Assembly (NCBI GenBank): GCA_965115835.1
Contig: OZ220471.1
Coordinates: 1,674,001 to 1,738,000, forward strand
DNA from: Foliamicus sp965115835
Lineage (GTDB): Bacteria > Pseudomonadota > Gammaproteobacteria > Steroidobacterales > Foliamicaceae
Length of the DNA: 64,000 nucleotides
Direction: 5' to 3'
Positions 18,534-30,637 of this stretch are shown here, one piece after another (within the stretch, counting starts at the first letter, position 1; each line of letters begins with the position of its first letter). A program made the translations under genes and the position numbers. The notes beneath the pieces are model-generated. The model had not been told where the DNA came from. It did no database searches and saw nothing but the letters and a program-made list of their open reading frames with translations.

Positions 18534-19808
18534 CTACCGGACCTGTGACGGCATCGCGGCGCCGGTCAGCCTTTCGATTTCGGCCAACTGGCGGTGAGCA
18601 TCCATGGCCGCCGCCACCAGATCGGAGCGGACCAACAGCAGCTCGGACTCCAGCTGCCGCAGCTCGAGCAGGCTGTAGCGGCCCGCCTCGACGCCCTGCC
18701 TCGTTCGCGCCGCCGCCTCACGCAAGCGCGGCAGCACTTCGTCGCGAAGCCTTCGCGCCCGAATCAGGCTGTGCTCCATCTCGTGGTGGATCGCGAACAG
18801 CCGGGTTTCGATCTGCACCCGGGTAGCCGCCTGTTCGGCGTCCACCCGGGCCACACTGGCGCGAGCCTCCTCGACACGCCCCCGATTCCGCTCTGGCGCT
18901 TTCAGCGGAATCGAAATCCCTGCGACCAAACCGTAATCGTCCGTGCTCTCCAGGCGACGGAGCCCCGCGCTCAAGCGCCAATCCGGGCGCGACTGCGACT
19001 TGGCCAAACGCAGTTCGGCCTCCCGCAGACGCCGCTGGCTGATATAGCTCGTCAGATCGGGAGACCGGTCGAGCCACTCCACCAGCGCCGCAAAGCGGCC
19101 CGGATCGGGCAGTTCCCGCCAGCGCCCGGTTACCCGCCGAAAATCCGGATGCGCCTGCCCCCATTGCGAAGCCAGTCGATGCCGGGCGTTGGTCAGATCG
19201 TGCTCCATGTCCGCGGAATGCAGGCGCACCTTCGCCAACTCCGCACGGGCCCGGGCCTGATCGGCCGCTGGCGCGAGCCCGGCCTGTACACGCTCATCCA
19301 CCGCGGCAACCGACTGTTCGGCCACGGCCACGGCCTGCCGGGAGATCGCGTAGCGCTCCTGAAATTCCAGATTGTCCAGAAACAGGAGGGTGGTCGACGC
19401 CACCGCATCCAGCCGCCGGATTTCCGCCTGTGCTTCCAGAACCGGAATCCCGGCCCGGGCGACGGCGATGTGGCCTTGCCTCTTGCCGCGCTCCAGCACC
19501 CAGCCCAGGCTCAAGGTCGTCTCCGCGCCACTGACGCCACGGTAATCGCCCGTGCCGCCGACATTCTGCACATCCAGCCCGAGTTCCGGGGCGGGCGCGA
19601 CTTGCGATTGCGTTACGCGCGCCTGCTGGGCCTCAATCTGATGGCCGAAGGCGATCAGGTCCGGGTTCCGGGTCAATGTGCGCCGGATCGCCTCTTCCAG
19701 CCCCAGATCGTCTTGCGGCTCCGCCGCGCCGAACCTGGCGCAGGCCAGCAGACCAAGGGCGATCAGCCCGCAGCGCGCATGGGTGCGATGGGTTTTTGCC
19801 TCCCTCAT
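18534..19808 (-). CDS. czcC: TolC-family outer-membrane channel, CzcC type
   Basis: 424-residue outer-membrane efflux protein. It has a signal peptide (residues about 1-29, ending F-G-A-A), then two repeats of the outer membrane efflux domain with long alpha-helical coiled-coil segments rich in Ala, Arg and Gln. It begins with the typical L-G-L-E-E-A-I-R-R-T-L-T-R-N-P-D. It is the first gene of the czcCBA operon; the start codon is followed by basic residues that fit the signal peptide. No metal-responsive regulator (such as czcR/S or merR) is seen in this window. Confidence 0.9.
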   Translation of the reverse strand: MREAKTHRTHARCGLIALGLLACARFGAAEPQDDLGLEEAIRRTLTRNPDLIAFGHQIEAQQARVTQSQVAPAPELGLDVQNVGGTGDYRGVSGAETTLSLGWVLERGKRQGHIAVARAGIPVLEAQAEIRRLDAVASTTLLFLDNLEFQERYAISRQAVAVAEQSVAAVDERVQAGLAPAADQARARAELAKVRLHSADMEHDLTNARHRLASQWGQAHPDFRRVTGRWRELPDPGRFAALVEWLDRSPDLTSYISQRRLREAELRLAKSQSRPDWRLSAGLRRLESTDDYGLVAGISIPLKAPERNRGRVEEARASVARVDAEQAATRVQIETRLFAIHHEMEHSLIRARRLRDEVLPRLREAAARTRQGVEAGRYSLLELRQLESELLLVRSDLVAAAMDAHRQLAEIERLTGAAMPSQVR

Positions 19809-19869
19809 ACTTCAACCACTCTCCGCGCCACCGGGCGCGCTTGCTCCGTTCATCCCGCGCCGGCCCGGT

Positions 19870-20676
19870 TCAGGCGCAACGGAACTTCAGGCGTTTGACC
19901 CGCCGGCGATCCGCCGCAACAACTTCGATACGCCAGCCCCCGGCATCCAGGCTCTCGCCTGTCCTGGGAAGGCGACCGAGCCGATGCATGACGAGACCGC
20001 CAACCGTGTCGAACTCCCCCGTATCCAGTTCCGCCCCAACCTGCTCGTCGAATTCCTCGATGCGCATCTTGGCGCTCACCAGGTAACTGCCATCTTCCTG
20101 ACAAACGAGTTCCGGCGCCTGTTCCGGGTCGTGCTCATCGCCGATCTCGCCAACAATCTGTTCCAGCACATCCTCGATCGTCAGAAGCCCGGCGGTGCTG
20201 CCGTATTCGTCCACGACCACCGCCAGATGACTGCGACCGCGCCGGAACTCATCCAGCAGCGCATCGAGACGCTTGGTTTCGGGAATCGGAGTTACCGGCC
20301 TGAGCAACGGCTCGAGCGCCAGGCCACCGCTGGGCGATTCGGTCATTGCCCGCAGCAAGTCCTTGGCCAGCAGTATGCCCACCACCTCGTCCGGGTTGTC
20401 TCCGATCACCGGAAAGCGCGAGTGCCCCGACCCGATGATGGTGGACAGCACCTTCTCGCGGCTGTCTCCCAAGCGGAGAACGACCATGCTGGAGCGCTGC
20501 ACCATCACTTCGTGCACCTCGCGCCGGGACACTTCGAGCACTCCTTCGATCATTGTCTGCTCGCCTGCGGTGATCTCGTTGTCGGCGCGCAGGTCCGCAA
20601 GCAGCTCCGGAAGGCCGGCGCGGGACAGCCGGCGGCGTCCGCCGAGGCGATCCAACAGGCTCCGCGTCCCGTTCAT
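19870..20676 (-). CDS. corC: CorC/HlyC-family CBS-domain protein
   Basis: 268 residues: a paired CBS domain (residues about 60-185) and a C-terminal CorC/HlyC FAD-binding-like domain (from about 200). It has none of the transmembrane DUF21 segments, matching the short cytosolic E. coli YbeX/CorC, linked to magnesium/cobalt resistance and ribosome metabolism. ATG at 20676 overlaps the ybeY stop as ATGA and decides the start. It closes the miaB-phoH-ybeY-corC row, a widely conserved order in proteobacteria. Confidence 0.93.
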   Translation of the reverse strand: MNGTRSLLDRLGGRRRLSRAGLPELLADLRADNEITAGEQTMIEGVLEVSRREVHEVMVQRSSMVVLRLGDSREKVLSTIIGSGHSRFPVIGDNPDEVVGILLAKDLLRAMTESPSGGLALEPLLRPVTPIPETKRLDALLDEFRRGRSHLAVVVDEYGSTAGLLTIEDVLEQIVGEIGDEHDPEQAPELVCQEDGSYLVSAKMRIEEFDEQVGAELDTGEFDTVGGLVMHRLGRLPRTGESLDAGGWRIEVVAADRRRVKRLKFRCA

Positions 20677-21131
20677 GCGCGCTCCTCCGCCCACGGGTCC
20701 GGCCAGCCGGCCTGCTCAAGCAGTTTCGATTCCAGCCCTTCCATGGCCCGGGCCTGTTCGGGTTCCTGATGATCGTGGCCCGCGAGATGAAGGCAACCAT
20801 GCACGATCAGGTGCGCCAGATGCGCAGCAGGTTTGCAGCCGCGCGCGATGGCCTGCGAACGCGCCAGCGGCAGGCAGATGACGAGGTCGCCGATTTCACC
20901 CACGCTGCGGTCGGCCGGAAACGCCAGAACGTTGGCGGGGCGGTCGATGCCGCGCCATCTGCGGTTGAGCGAGCGACTCTCGGCCTCTTCCACCAAGCGC
21001 ACGGCCACCTTGCCCTGGCCGGCAAATTCCGCCAGGCTGGCCCGCACCAGACGGCGTATCCCGGCCCCCGAAAGCTCGCTGGCTGGCTCGCCGCCCCGCT
21101 CCGCGACATATTGCACTGCAACCCGAATCAT
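20673..21131 (-). CDS. ybeY: Endoribonuclease YbeY (16S rRNA maturation)
   Basis: 152-residue metalloendoribonuclease needed for 16S 3'-end processing and ribosome quality control. The zinc-binding motif H-G-C-L-H-L-A-G-H-D-H is intact in the C-terminal third. Its ATG overlaps the phoH stop and its stop overlaps the corC start, both as ATGA, so the three proteins are made together. Confidence 0.95.
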   Translation of the reverse strand: MIRVAVQYVAERGGEPASELSGAGIRRLVRASLAEFAGQGKVAVRLVEEAESRSLNRRWRGIDRPANVLAFPADRSVGEIGDLVICLPLARSQAIARGCKPAAHLAHLIVHGCLHLAGHDHQEPEQARAMEGLESKLLEQAGWPDPWAEERA

Positions 21132-22132
21132 GCCGGATCGCAGGCGTCGTACGCTTCCAGGATGCGGCGCACCAGGGCATGCCGGACCACATCGCGCGAG
21201 GAAAAGTACACGGTGGCGATGCCCGAAACGGATTCGAGCACATTCAGGGCGTGCCGCAGACCGCTCTCACGGTCGCGCGGCAAGTCCACCTGCGTGATGT
21301 CGCCGGTCACCACCACGCGCGCATCGGGGCCGAAACGGGTGAGGAACATTTTCATCTGTTCCGGCGTGGTGTTCTGGCCCTCGTCGAGAATCACGAAACT
21401 GCTGTTCAGCGACCTGCCTCGCATGTAGGCCAGCGGCGCCACCTCGATGATGCCGCGTTCGACCCATTGCATCGCCCGTTCCGGACCCAGCATCGCATAG
21501 AGCGCGTCGTAGACCGGCCTCAGGTAGGGATCGACCTTGCTGGCCAGATCGCCGGGCAGGAACCCCAGGCGCTCTCCGGCCTCGACAGCCGGCCGTACCA
21601 GCAAGATGCGCTGGACCTGCCCCGCCCGCTGCGCCTCCAGCGCGCAAGCCACCGCCAGCCAGGTCTTGCCCGTGCCGGCCGGCCCGATTCCGAAAGTCAG
21701 CGCCCGCGAGCGGATCTCCCGGACGTAGCGCCGCTGGTTGGCGCCCCGCGGCTGCACCCGAAGGCGTGGCGTGTTCACCAGCGGCCGGGTTTCCTCCTCT
21801 TCTCCTGCGACGGAAAGAGCCGCCGGGTCGTCATTGTGGCGGTGGTTCCCGCCTTCGGCCACGGGACGCACGGCAACGATCTGGGCGCATTCGCTGAGGC
21901 AGGCCTGGATACGGCCGGCATCCAGCGTTTCGTCCGCAGCCATGCGGTACAGCTCGTTCAGAGCCGAGGCGCCCGCCCGGGCGGCATCTTCTGCGCCCCG
22001 CACCCGGAAGCGGTTGCCCTTGTTGGAAATTCGCACCCCCAGCCCCTGTTCGATCTGCCGCAGGTGCCCGTCGAACTCGCCGCACAAGTTGGCCAATGCG
22101 CCATTGTTCGCAGGGCGGAGGACAACCTCCAT
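21128..22132 (-). CDS. ybeZ: PhoH-like ATPase (YbeZ)
   Basis: 334-residue P-loop NTPase that works with YbeY in RNA metabolism. The Walker A motif is GPAGTGKTWLA and the Walker B region is ILDEGQNTTPEQM, both typical of PhoH. The N-terminal KH-like segment (residues about 1-70) is present. I chose ATG at 22132, 35 bases after the miaB stop; the ribosome-binding site is weak (GAGG lies 25 bases up), so a rarer start slightly upstream cannot be excluded. The stop overlaps the ybeY start. Confidence 0.92.
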   Translation of the reverse strand: MEVVLRPANNGALANLCGEFDGHLRQIEQGLGVRISNKGNRFRVRGAEDAARAGASALNELYRMAADETLDAGRIQACLSECAQIVAVRPVAEGGNHRHNDDPAALSVAGEEEETRPLVNTPRLRVQPRGANQRRYVREIRSRALTFGIGPAGTGKTWLAVACALEAQRAGQVQRILLVRPAVEAGERLGFLPGDLASKVDPYLRPVYDALYAMLGPERAMQWVERGIIEVAPLAYMRGRSLNSSFVILDEGQNTTPEQMKMFLTRFGPDARVVVTGDITQVDLPRDRESGLRHALNVLESVSGIATVYFSSRDVVRHALVRRILEAYDACDPA

Positions 22133-22167
22133 GGTGAGGGGTTCGCTATTCAGGGCGCCGCAAATCC

Positions 22168-23511
22168 TCAAGCCGCCAGGGATTCGGTGAGCAGCCGGCC
22201 ACGCATCGAGTTGGGAAGGGCTTCGGTAATGACCACATCGACAAAACGGCCGATCAATGAAACCGGACCGTCGAAGTTGACCCATCGATTGTTGCCGGTG
22301 CGACCGGCAATGAGGCCCTGGCCCCTGCGCGCCCGCCGCTCCACCAGAACGCGCTGGGTGGAATGAACCATGCTGCGCGAAATGCGCTCCGCCTGGGCGC
22401 TCACAAGCGCCTGCAGGCGCTGCAACCTTTCGAGCTTGACTTCATGCGGCGGCAGGTTCTCGTCCATGCGCGCGGCGGGCGTGCCGGGCCGCGGGCTGTA
22501 CATGAAGCTGAACGACTGGTCGAAGCCGATGTCCTCGATCAGGGCCAGGGTCTGCGCAAACTCTTCCTCGGTCTCGCCCGGAAACCCCACGATGAAGTCC
22601 GACGCCACGCTGATCCCCGGCCGCGCGCGGCGCAGGCGGGCGATCTTGTCGCGGTATTCGGCCACGGTGTAGCCGCGTTTCATGCGCGAGAGCACCGTAT
22701 CCGAGCCACTTTGCACCGGAAGGTGCAGGTAGGACGGAAGTTTCCCGAAGCGGGCGTAGGCATCGATCAAACGACCGTCGAACTCCATCGGATGCGAAGT
22801 GGTGAAGCGGATCCTGCCGATTCCCTCCAGTTTCGACACATAGCGGATCAGGCCCGCAAGGTCTTCCCGGCCGCCGGAAGGCGCCAGCCCGCGGTAGCCA
22901 TTCACGTTCTGGCCCAGCAGGTTGATTTCCCGCACGCCCTGGCGCCCGAGCTGTATTGCCTCGGCCAGCACCTCGGCGACGGGACGACTGATCTCCGCGC
23001 CGCGGGTGTACGGCACCACGCAGAACGAACAGTATTTGCTGCAGCCCTCCATGACCGACAGGTGGGCTACCGGCGAAACGGCCCTGGGCGCGGGCAACGA
23101 GGCGAATTTCTCTTCCGCCGGGAACGCCACATCCACCACCGGGCGGTCCGCGCCCGCCGAGCGGTCCAGCAGCCCCGGCAACCTGTGCAGCGTTTGCGGG
23201 CCGAAGATCACGTCCACATGGGGAGCGCGCTTGCCGATGGCTGCGCCCTCCTGGCTCGCCACGCAACCGCCCACTCCGATCTTCAGTCCGGGGCGCTTGC
23301 GCTTCAGGGCCTTGTAGCGGCCCAGCTCGGAAAACAGCTTCTCCTGGGGCTTCTCGCGCACCGAGCAGGTGTTGATGAGCACCACATCGGCCTCTTCGGG
23401 ATTCCCGGTGAGCGTGAACCCCTCCGCCTCGCGCAGCACATCCGCCATGCGGGCGGAGTCGTACTCGTTCATCTGGCAGCCGAAGGTGCGGATATACAGC
23501 TTGCCGCTCAT
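22168..23511 (-). CDS. miaB: tRNA-2-methylthio-N6-dimethylallyladenosine synthase
   Basis: 447-residue radical-SAM methylthiotransferase that modifies A37 of tRNAs reading codons that begin with U. The N-terminal UPF0004 domain holds the first cluster cysteines (FGCQMNEYDS, NTCSVREK, GGCVASQEG). The radical-SAM cluster is C-S-K-Y-C-S-F-C, and a TRAM domain closes the protein. ATG at 23511 places the start right before KLYIRTFGCQMN; upstream codons give an unlike N-terminus. First gene of the miaB-ybeZ-ybeY-corC operon. Confidence 0.95.
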   Translation of the reverse strand: MSGKLYIRTFGCQMNEYDSARMADVLREAEGFTLTGNPEEADVVLINTCSVREKPQEKLFSELGRYKALKRKRPGLKIGVGGCVASQEGAAIGKRAPHVDVIFGPQTLHRLPGLLDRSAGADRPVVDVAFPAEEKFASLPAPRAVSPVAHLSVMEGCSKYCSFCVVPYTRGAEISRPVAEVLAEAIQLGRQGVREINLLGQNVNGYRGLAPSGGREDLAGLIRYVSKLEGIGRIRFTTSHPMEFDGRLIDAYARFGKLPSYLHLPVQSGSDTVLSRMKRGYTVAEYRDKIARLRRARPGISVASDFIVGFPGETEEEFAQTLALIEDIGFDQSFSFMYSPRPGTPAARMDENLPPHEVKLERLQRLQALVSAQAERISRSMVHSTQRVLVERRARRGQGLIAGRTGNNRWVNFDGPVSLIGRFVDVVITEALPNSMRGRLLTESLAA

Positions 23512-23610
23512 GCCGGAAACCGCACCGTCGCCAGCGCCGCGAGACGACAACTCGCACTCCCCGCCATCACGCCCGGCTGCCTGAAACGGAGCCTTTCAAT
23601 CCCGTTCCAT

Positions 23611-24057
23611 CTAGAAGGGGACTTCGTCGTCCATGTCGTTGTCGTTGAAATTGCTGTGGCCGCTGCGCTGCGGCGCGCCGGGTCCCTCCGCCGGGCGATG
23701 CCGGTCGGAATCGTTGTCGCCGCCTCGCCGATCCAGAAACCGCACATCGTCGGCCACGACCTCCGTACTGCGCCGTTCCTGACCTTCCCGGTCCTGCCAG
23801 GAACGGGTGCGCAAGCGGCCCTCCACGTACACGCGCGAACCCTTGTGCAGATACTGCTGCGCCAGACTGGCGCGCTGGCCGAACAGCACCACATTGTGCC
23901 ATTCCGTATGTTCCTGCACCTGGCCGGTGTCCCGGCGAGTCCAGCGTTCGTTGGTCGCAATTCGAATGTTGGCCACCGGGTTGCCGTTCGTCATCTGCCG
24001 AACCTCCACATCGTGCCCCAGATTGCCGATCAGAATCGCCTTGTTGACTCCACGCAT
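23611..24057 (-). CDS. ssb: Single-stranded DNA-binding protein
   Basis: 148 residues. An OB fold spans residues 1-110 (start M-R-G-V-N-K-A-I-L-I-G-N-L-G), followed by a glycine/asparagine/aspartate-rich linker and the acidic tip D-D-E-V-P-F that recruits repair and replication partners. Divergent from uvrA, an arrangement found in many gamma- and alphaproteobacteria. Confidence 0.96.
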   Translation of the reverse strand: MRGVNKAILIGNLGHDVEVRQMTNGNPVANIRIATNERWTRRDTGQVQEHTEWHNVVLFGQRASLAQQYLHKGSRVYVEGRLRTRSWQDREGQERRSTEVVADDVRFLDRRGGDNDSDRHRPAEGPGAPQRSGHSNFNDNDMDDEVPF

Positions 24058-24305
24058 CCATCACTCTCCCAAGCTCACCAGATTCTCCTTACCGGCGCAA
24101 ATCCGCCCGGGGAAAATCAACTTGGGCTATTGTGCCATCACTTGCCCCGGCGAGCACCGTTTGCGCGGCGCGAATTGCGGCGCGTTTCGCCCGATATGGG
24201 TCGGGAACGCATAAGGCGGGCGTATCCGGTCCGATAGCCGCGGGAGCATCTCATCAGGCGGGCGGTTTCGCCGCGCCGCGGCGGGGGGTATATTGGCGGG
24301 CTGAT
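24058..24305. promoter_or_regulatory. Shared upstream region of ssb and uvrA
   Basis: 248 bases between two divergent repair genes. No frame or RNA gene is seen. I looked for a LexA box of the CTGT-N8-ACAG type and did not find one, so SOS control is not supported by this sequence. Confidence 0.4.
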
Positions 24306-27161
<2,856 letters not shown>

Positions 27162-27196
27162 AGAGCCGCTGCGCAACAAACACGGGCGCCAACGAC

Positions 27197-28249
27197 TCAG
27201 CCCCAGCGCGGGGCGGAAGGACAGTCCCCTCCCCGAACCACGAAGGCCGTTGCGATGGGGGAAAAGGGGTTTTCGATTTCCCGCATGAGCCCCACCGGCA
27301 CGGTCAGCACATCGCCCGGGCCGAGATCCAGGCGCTCTTCTCCCCAGAGAAACCGCAAACGCCCTTCATGGATTGTCCATACTTCTTCCTCAAGCCGGGC
27401 ATGTCGCGGCAGGCGCGCTCCGGCGCGGAAGCTCATGCGCCGGAGATGAAAGCCGTGGGGCCATGCCAGCGGCGCCTCCGCCACCCCCTCCTCCTCGCCG
27501 GGACCGCCAATGATCGGCGTCTCCGTAACATGGCCGCCTGTCGCCCCGAGCGCCAGGACCGAGCCGGCCTCGCCGCTGCCGGCCGACCAACGCGCCACGC
27601 AGTTCTCCAGCGCCTTGCTGTCCAGACGGTCCAGCAACTCCATCTGTTGCGGGGTGGTCGCAGGCATGACGGGTTCGCCGGCAGGCGCCGACTCCCCGGC
27701 CTGCGTATCGACCAGCCGGCCGCTCTCCAGCAGGACCAGCCCGTGCCTTCGAGCCTGTTCGAACACGTAGGGAGCCCAGGTGACCCGCCCGGGGTCGTCG
27801 CCGCCCAGCGCGGCGAACAGGAAGCCTGTGTCCGCGCCGGTATTCTCGAAGCCGCGAAATACGCGAGTTGGAATCGAGATGACGTCACCACGCTCCAGCA
27901 CCACCTCGCCGTCCTCCCCATGCTCGCCGGTCATGAAGCGCCAGCGGCCCGAGTGGACCCAGAAGACTTCCGCCGTCTCGTGGCTGTGCTGGGAATTGAC
28001 GCATCCGGGCGGTTGTCTGGCCGCCCCCAGGTTGAAGCCGTGGGGCTCGCGGATATGCACATGCTGATCGGGATTTTCGGCCACTCCGGGGCCGATGATG
28101 GTGAAATTCTCCTTGGATTCGCTTCCGGGCGTGCGGGTGTCGATAAACGCGGTGCGGCAGGGAACCAGTTCCGCATGGCGAACCAGACGGCCCCGCATTT
28201 CCTCCCTGCTCACGCTGGTTGCAACCGGCATCTCTCGCTCCGAGCTCAT
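27197..28249 (-). CDS. Bicupin protein
   Basis: 350 residues with two cupin barrels. The first (about residues 75-160) has the histidine motif N-S-Q-H-S-H-E-T-A-E-V-F and G-D-V-I-S-I-P; the second (about 270-345) has R-L-P-R-H-A-R-L-E-E-E-V-W and G-P-G-D-V-L-T-V-P. The first barrel keeps the H-x-H...E metal ligands; the second has one clear histidine only. The shape resembles gentisate or homogentisate-type dioxygenases and related bicupins but I cannot name a substrate. It is divergent from a SnoaL-type gene; ATG at 28231 is an alternative start with a better ribosome-binding site. Probably part of the cluster that continues to 40.6 kb. Confidence 0.75.
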   Translation of the reverse strand: MSSEREMPVATSVSREEMRGRLVRHAELVPCRTAFIDTRTPGSESKENFTIIGPGVAENPDQHVHIREPHGFNLGAARQPPGCVNSQHSHETAEVFWVHSGRWRFMTGEHGEDGEVVLERGDVISIPTRVFRGFENTGADTGFLFAALGGDDPGRVTWAPYVFEQARRHGLVLLESGRLVDTQAGESAPAGEPVMPATTPQQMELLDRLDSKALENCVARWSAGSGEAGSVLALGATGGHVTETPIIGGPGEEEGVAEAPLAWPHGFHLRRMSFRAGARLPRHARLEEEVWTIHEGRLRFLWGEERLDLGPGDVLTVPVGLMREIENPFSPIATAFVVRGGDCPSAPRWG

Positions 28250-28356
28250 CGCCGTCCCGACAGGCCGGCGCGCTGTCCCGCACGCACTGGCCACGCCCGC
28301 AGTATCCCTGCGATGCGACCGCACTTCAACCCGCCATTCCACGAAGGAGGCGTAAA

Positions 28357-29346
28357 TTGACTGCCAGCCCGGGCGCCACGGAAGTTATCGACTACATCCT
28401 GCGCATTACCCGCGAGATCTGGGAAGACGGCAACCCGGACAAGGTGCTGCTCCACTACGCCCCCGAGGCCCGCATCCACGCCCTGGGCGGCGTCATGCGC
28501 GGCGCCGCCGAAGTCACGGCCAACACCCGCGCCACGCAGGCGGCCTTCCCCGACCGGCTGGTGATCGGCGAAGAGGTGGTGTGCAGCCCGCTCGGAGGCG
28601 GGGCCTGGCTGTCCTCGCACCGGATCCGCAGCCCGATGACCAACCGCAGGCCCAGCGCATACGGACCAGCCACGGGCCGCAGGCTGACGGCGCATGTGTT
28701 TGCGGATTGCGTGGTCAAGGACGGGAAGATCCACAAGGAATGGCTGGCTCGGGACAATTTTTCCGTGGTGCGACAACTGGGCCTGGACCCGCTCGCGGCG
28801 GCGCGACGGGAAGCCGCAAGAACGCACCCGGACGAACACGCCCAATGGCTTGCGAGCGAGCGGCAGCGGGTGCTGGCCGGCCCGGACTGCGCGCTGCCGC
28901 CGGGCGACGAACTGCCCGATCCGCAAGAAAACCCGGCAGGCTACGCCGGAGCGGTCCTGGCGGGCGCCCTGCAAGGCGATTCCGGTGTCCCGGCGGCGGC
29001 GGCCTATGCTCCCTACGCGGTCTTGAGCGACTCGGAAAGGGATGTATCGGGAGCGAAAGCCATCCTGGCTCACCATGCCGCGCTGCGAAGAGCGTTTCGG
29101 GTGGTGCGCCTGAGCGTCGATCACGCCGCGGCCCAGCCCCGTGGCGCAGCCGATACAACGCTTGCGGTGCGCTGGACGGCGGCCATGGAGCATGCCGGCG
29201 AGTTCGAGGGCCTTCCGGTCAGGGGAGCGCCCCTGTTCCTGATGGGCATCACACACTGGTGGCTGACGGGCGCCCGAATCGCGCGCGAATGGACGGTGTA
29301 CGACCGTCTGGCGCTGATGGAGCAAATAGTGCGCCACGGCGGCTGA
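28357..29346 (+). CDS. Two-domain SnoaL/NTF2-like protein, subtype 2
   Basis: 329 residues with two NTF2/SnoaL-like folds (about 5-150 and 190-325). AAGGAGG at 28344-28350 lies 6 bases from TTG at 28357, which decides the start. The N-terminal domain opens E-V-I-D-Y-I-L-R-I-T-R-E-I-W and has G-P-A-T-G-R-R and a long D-G-K-I-H-K-E-W. The same landmarks occur in the protein at 32997-34175, which defines subtype 2. SnoaL-like folds include polyketide cyclases, epoxide hydrolases, ketosteroid isomerases and binding proteins; no catalytic residues can be assigned. Divergent from the bicupin gene and convergent with the MetE-like gene. Confidence 0.75.
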   Translation: MTASPGATEVIDYILRITREIWEDGNPDKVLLHYAPEARIHALGGVMRGAAEVTANTRATQAAFPDRLVIGEEVVCSPLGGGAWLSSHRIRSPMTNRRPSAYGPATGRRLTAHVFADCVVKDGKIHKEWLARDNFSVVRQLGLDPLAAARREAARTHPDEHAQWLASERQRVLAGPDCALPPGDELPDPQENPAGYAGAVLAGALQGDSGVPAAAAYAPYAVLSDSERDVSGAKAILAHHAALRRAFRVVRLSVDHAAAQPRGAADTTLAVRWTAAMEHAGEFEGLPVRGAPLFLMGITHWWLTGARIAREWTVYDRLALMEQIVRHGG

Positions 29347-29471
29347 CATTCGCGGCGCCTTCCCGGCCTTCCTGGGGTCTGGCCGCCTAGCCAACGCCTG
29401 TTACCGGAAATCGCGCCCCCAAGCCCGACCCGACAGGCTGTCAGCACCCGGACGCCCGCAAGAGGCCGCGC

Positions 29472-30623
29472 TCAGGCGGCCTTCCACAAGCGTTTGCTGG
29501 CGATGGCGGCGCCTTCGGACATGGCGAGCAGCTTGGCGTAGGCGATGTCCGGGTCCACCGCGCCGAACCCGGCGAAGGTGGAGAACCCGCAATCGCTGCC
29601 GGCGATTACGCGCTCGCGCCCGACGATATCGGCGAACCGGCAGATGCGTTCGGCCACCAGCTCGGGATGCTCCACAAAGTTGGTGGTGGAGTCGAGGACT
29701 CCGGGAACCAGGATCTTGTCGTCGGGCAGGTCCGCATCGGCGAACACGCGCCATTCGTGGGCGTGGCGGGGGTTGGAGGACTCGAACAGGAGCGCCTGGG
29801 GCCTGGCCTTCAAGGCAATCGGCAGCACCATTTCCATGGGTGCGTCGCGGTGATGCGGCCCCTCGTAGTTTCCCCAACAGACGTGCAGGCGCACCCGGTC
29901 CGCAGGCACGTTGCGCAAGGCATGGTTCAGCGCCTCCACATGCCGTTCGGCCTGACGGCGGTAGTCCTCGTCGGGCTGGCCCTTGAACATCATGTGGCGT
30001 CCCAGCCCCAGATCGGGCGAATCCAGTTGCAGGAGGAAACCGGCGGCAACAATGGCTTCGTATTCGGGCCGCATCGCTTCCGCCAGCGCATGGAGGTAAG
30101 CCTCGTGATCGGGGTAATGGCGATTGGGCTGAAACAGGGCGATCACGCCGGGCGAGGCCGAATTCATGAACGCTTCGGTCGGCCGGTGACGGTCCACGGC
30201 GGCGCGAAAATTGGCGAGATCCTCTTCCAGCGGGGCCATGTCCTTGACGCGGATTTCACCTACGCATTCGGGGCGGCGGTAAGTGGGCGTGCCGCCGCGG
30301 GCAGCCTGGCGCTGAAGAAAGCCGGGGTATTCCTCCAGATCGGCAGGCGGTCGCCGCGGGCTGTCGCCCTCGAAGCCGGTAATGCGATCCTTGATATAGG
30401 TGGCGTAGCTGATCTTGCTCATCTCGCCGTCGGAAACGACATCCACGCCAGCCTCGCACTGGCGCGCCACCACCCTGTCCACGGCTTCGGACAACAGGGC
30501 GTGGCGCGCCGATGGCGCCATCCGCTCGCCCCTTTCCTCGGCGAAAATCATGTCGGTGACCGCCTCGTCGCGCGGCAGGCTGCCGACATGGGTCGTGAGA
30601 ATGCGTTCCGAGGAGCGCAGCAC
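29472..30623 (-). CDS. MetE C-terminal-type zinc thiol methyltransferase (EaCoMT-like)
   Basis: 383-residue TIM-barrel enzyme of the cobalamin-independent methionine synthase C-terminal family. The zinc ligands are H-x-C in RLHVCWGN and a distal cysteine in GSDCGFS. It has no N-terminal MetE half, so it is not a full methionine synthase. Stand-alone members of this length include epoxyalkane:coenzyme M transferase and other thiol-alkylating enzymes; which thiol it uses is unknown. GTG at 30623 follows GAGGAAG by 8 bases, 14 bases after the HisD-family stop. It is the last gene of a four-gene operon. Confidence 0.8.
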   Translation of the reverse strand: MLRSSERILTTHVGSLPRDEAVTDMIFAEERGERMAPSARHALLSEAVDRVVARQCEAGVDVVSDGEMSKISYATYIKDRITGFEGDSPRRPPADLEEYPGFLQRQAARGGTPTYRRPECVGEIRVKDMAPLEEDLANFRAAVDRHRPTEAFMNSASPGVIALFQPNRHYPDHEAYLHALAEAMRPEYEAIVAAGFLLQLDSPDLGLGRHMMFKGQPDEDYRRQAERHVEALNHALRNVPADRVRLHVCWGNYEGPHHRDAPMEMVLPIALKARPQALLFESSNPRHAHEWRVFADADLPDDKILVPGVLDSTTNFVEHPELVAERICRFADIVGRERVIAGSDCGFSTFAGFGAVDPDIAYAKLLAMSEGAAIASKRLWKAA

Positions 30624-30637
30624 GACGAGGTCTTCCT

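Noticed and set aside
14170..18597. A very long plus-strand open frame across the czcAB genes
   Set aside because: It is the antisense shadow of two well-recognised efflux genes in GC-rich DNA, full of Q, R, H and G, and matches nothing.
24058..24305. SOS box controlling uvrA and ssb
   Set aside because: No CTGT-N8-ACAG or close variant found in the intergenic region.
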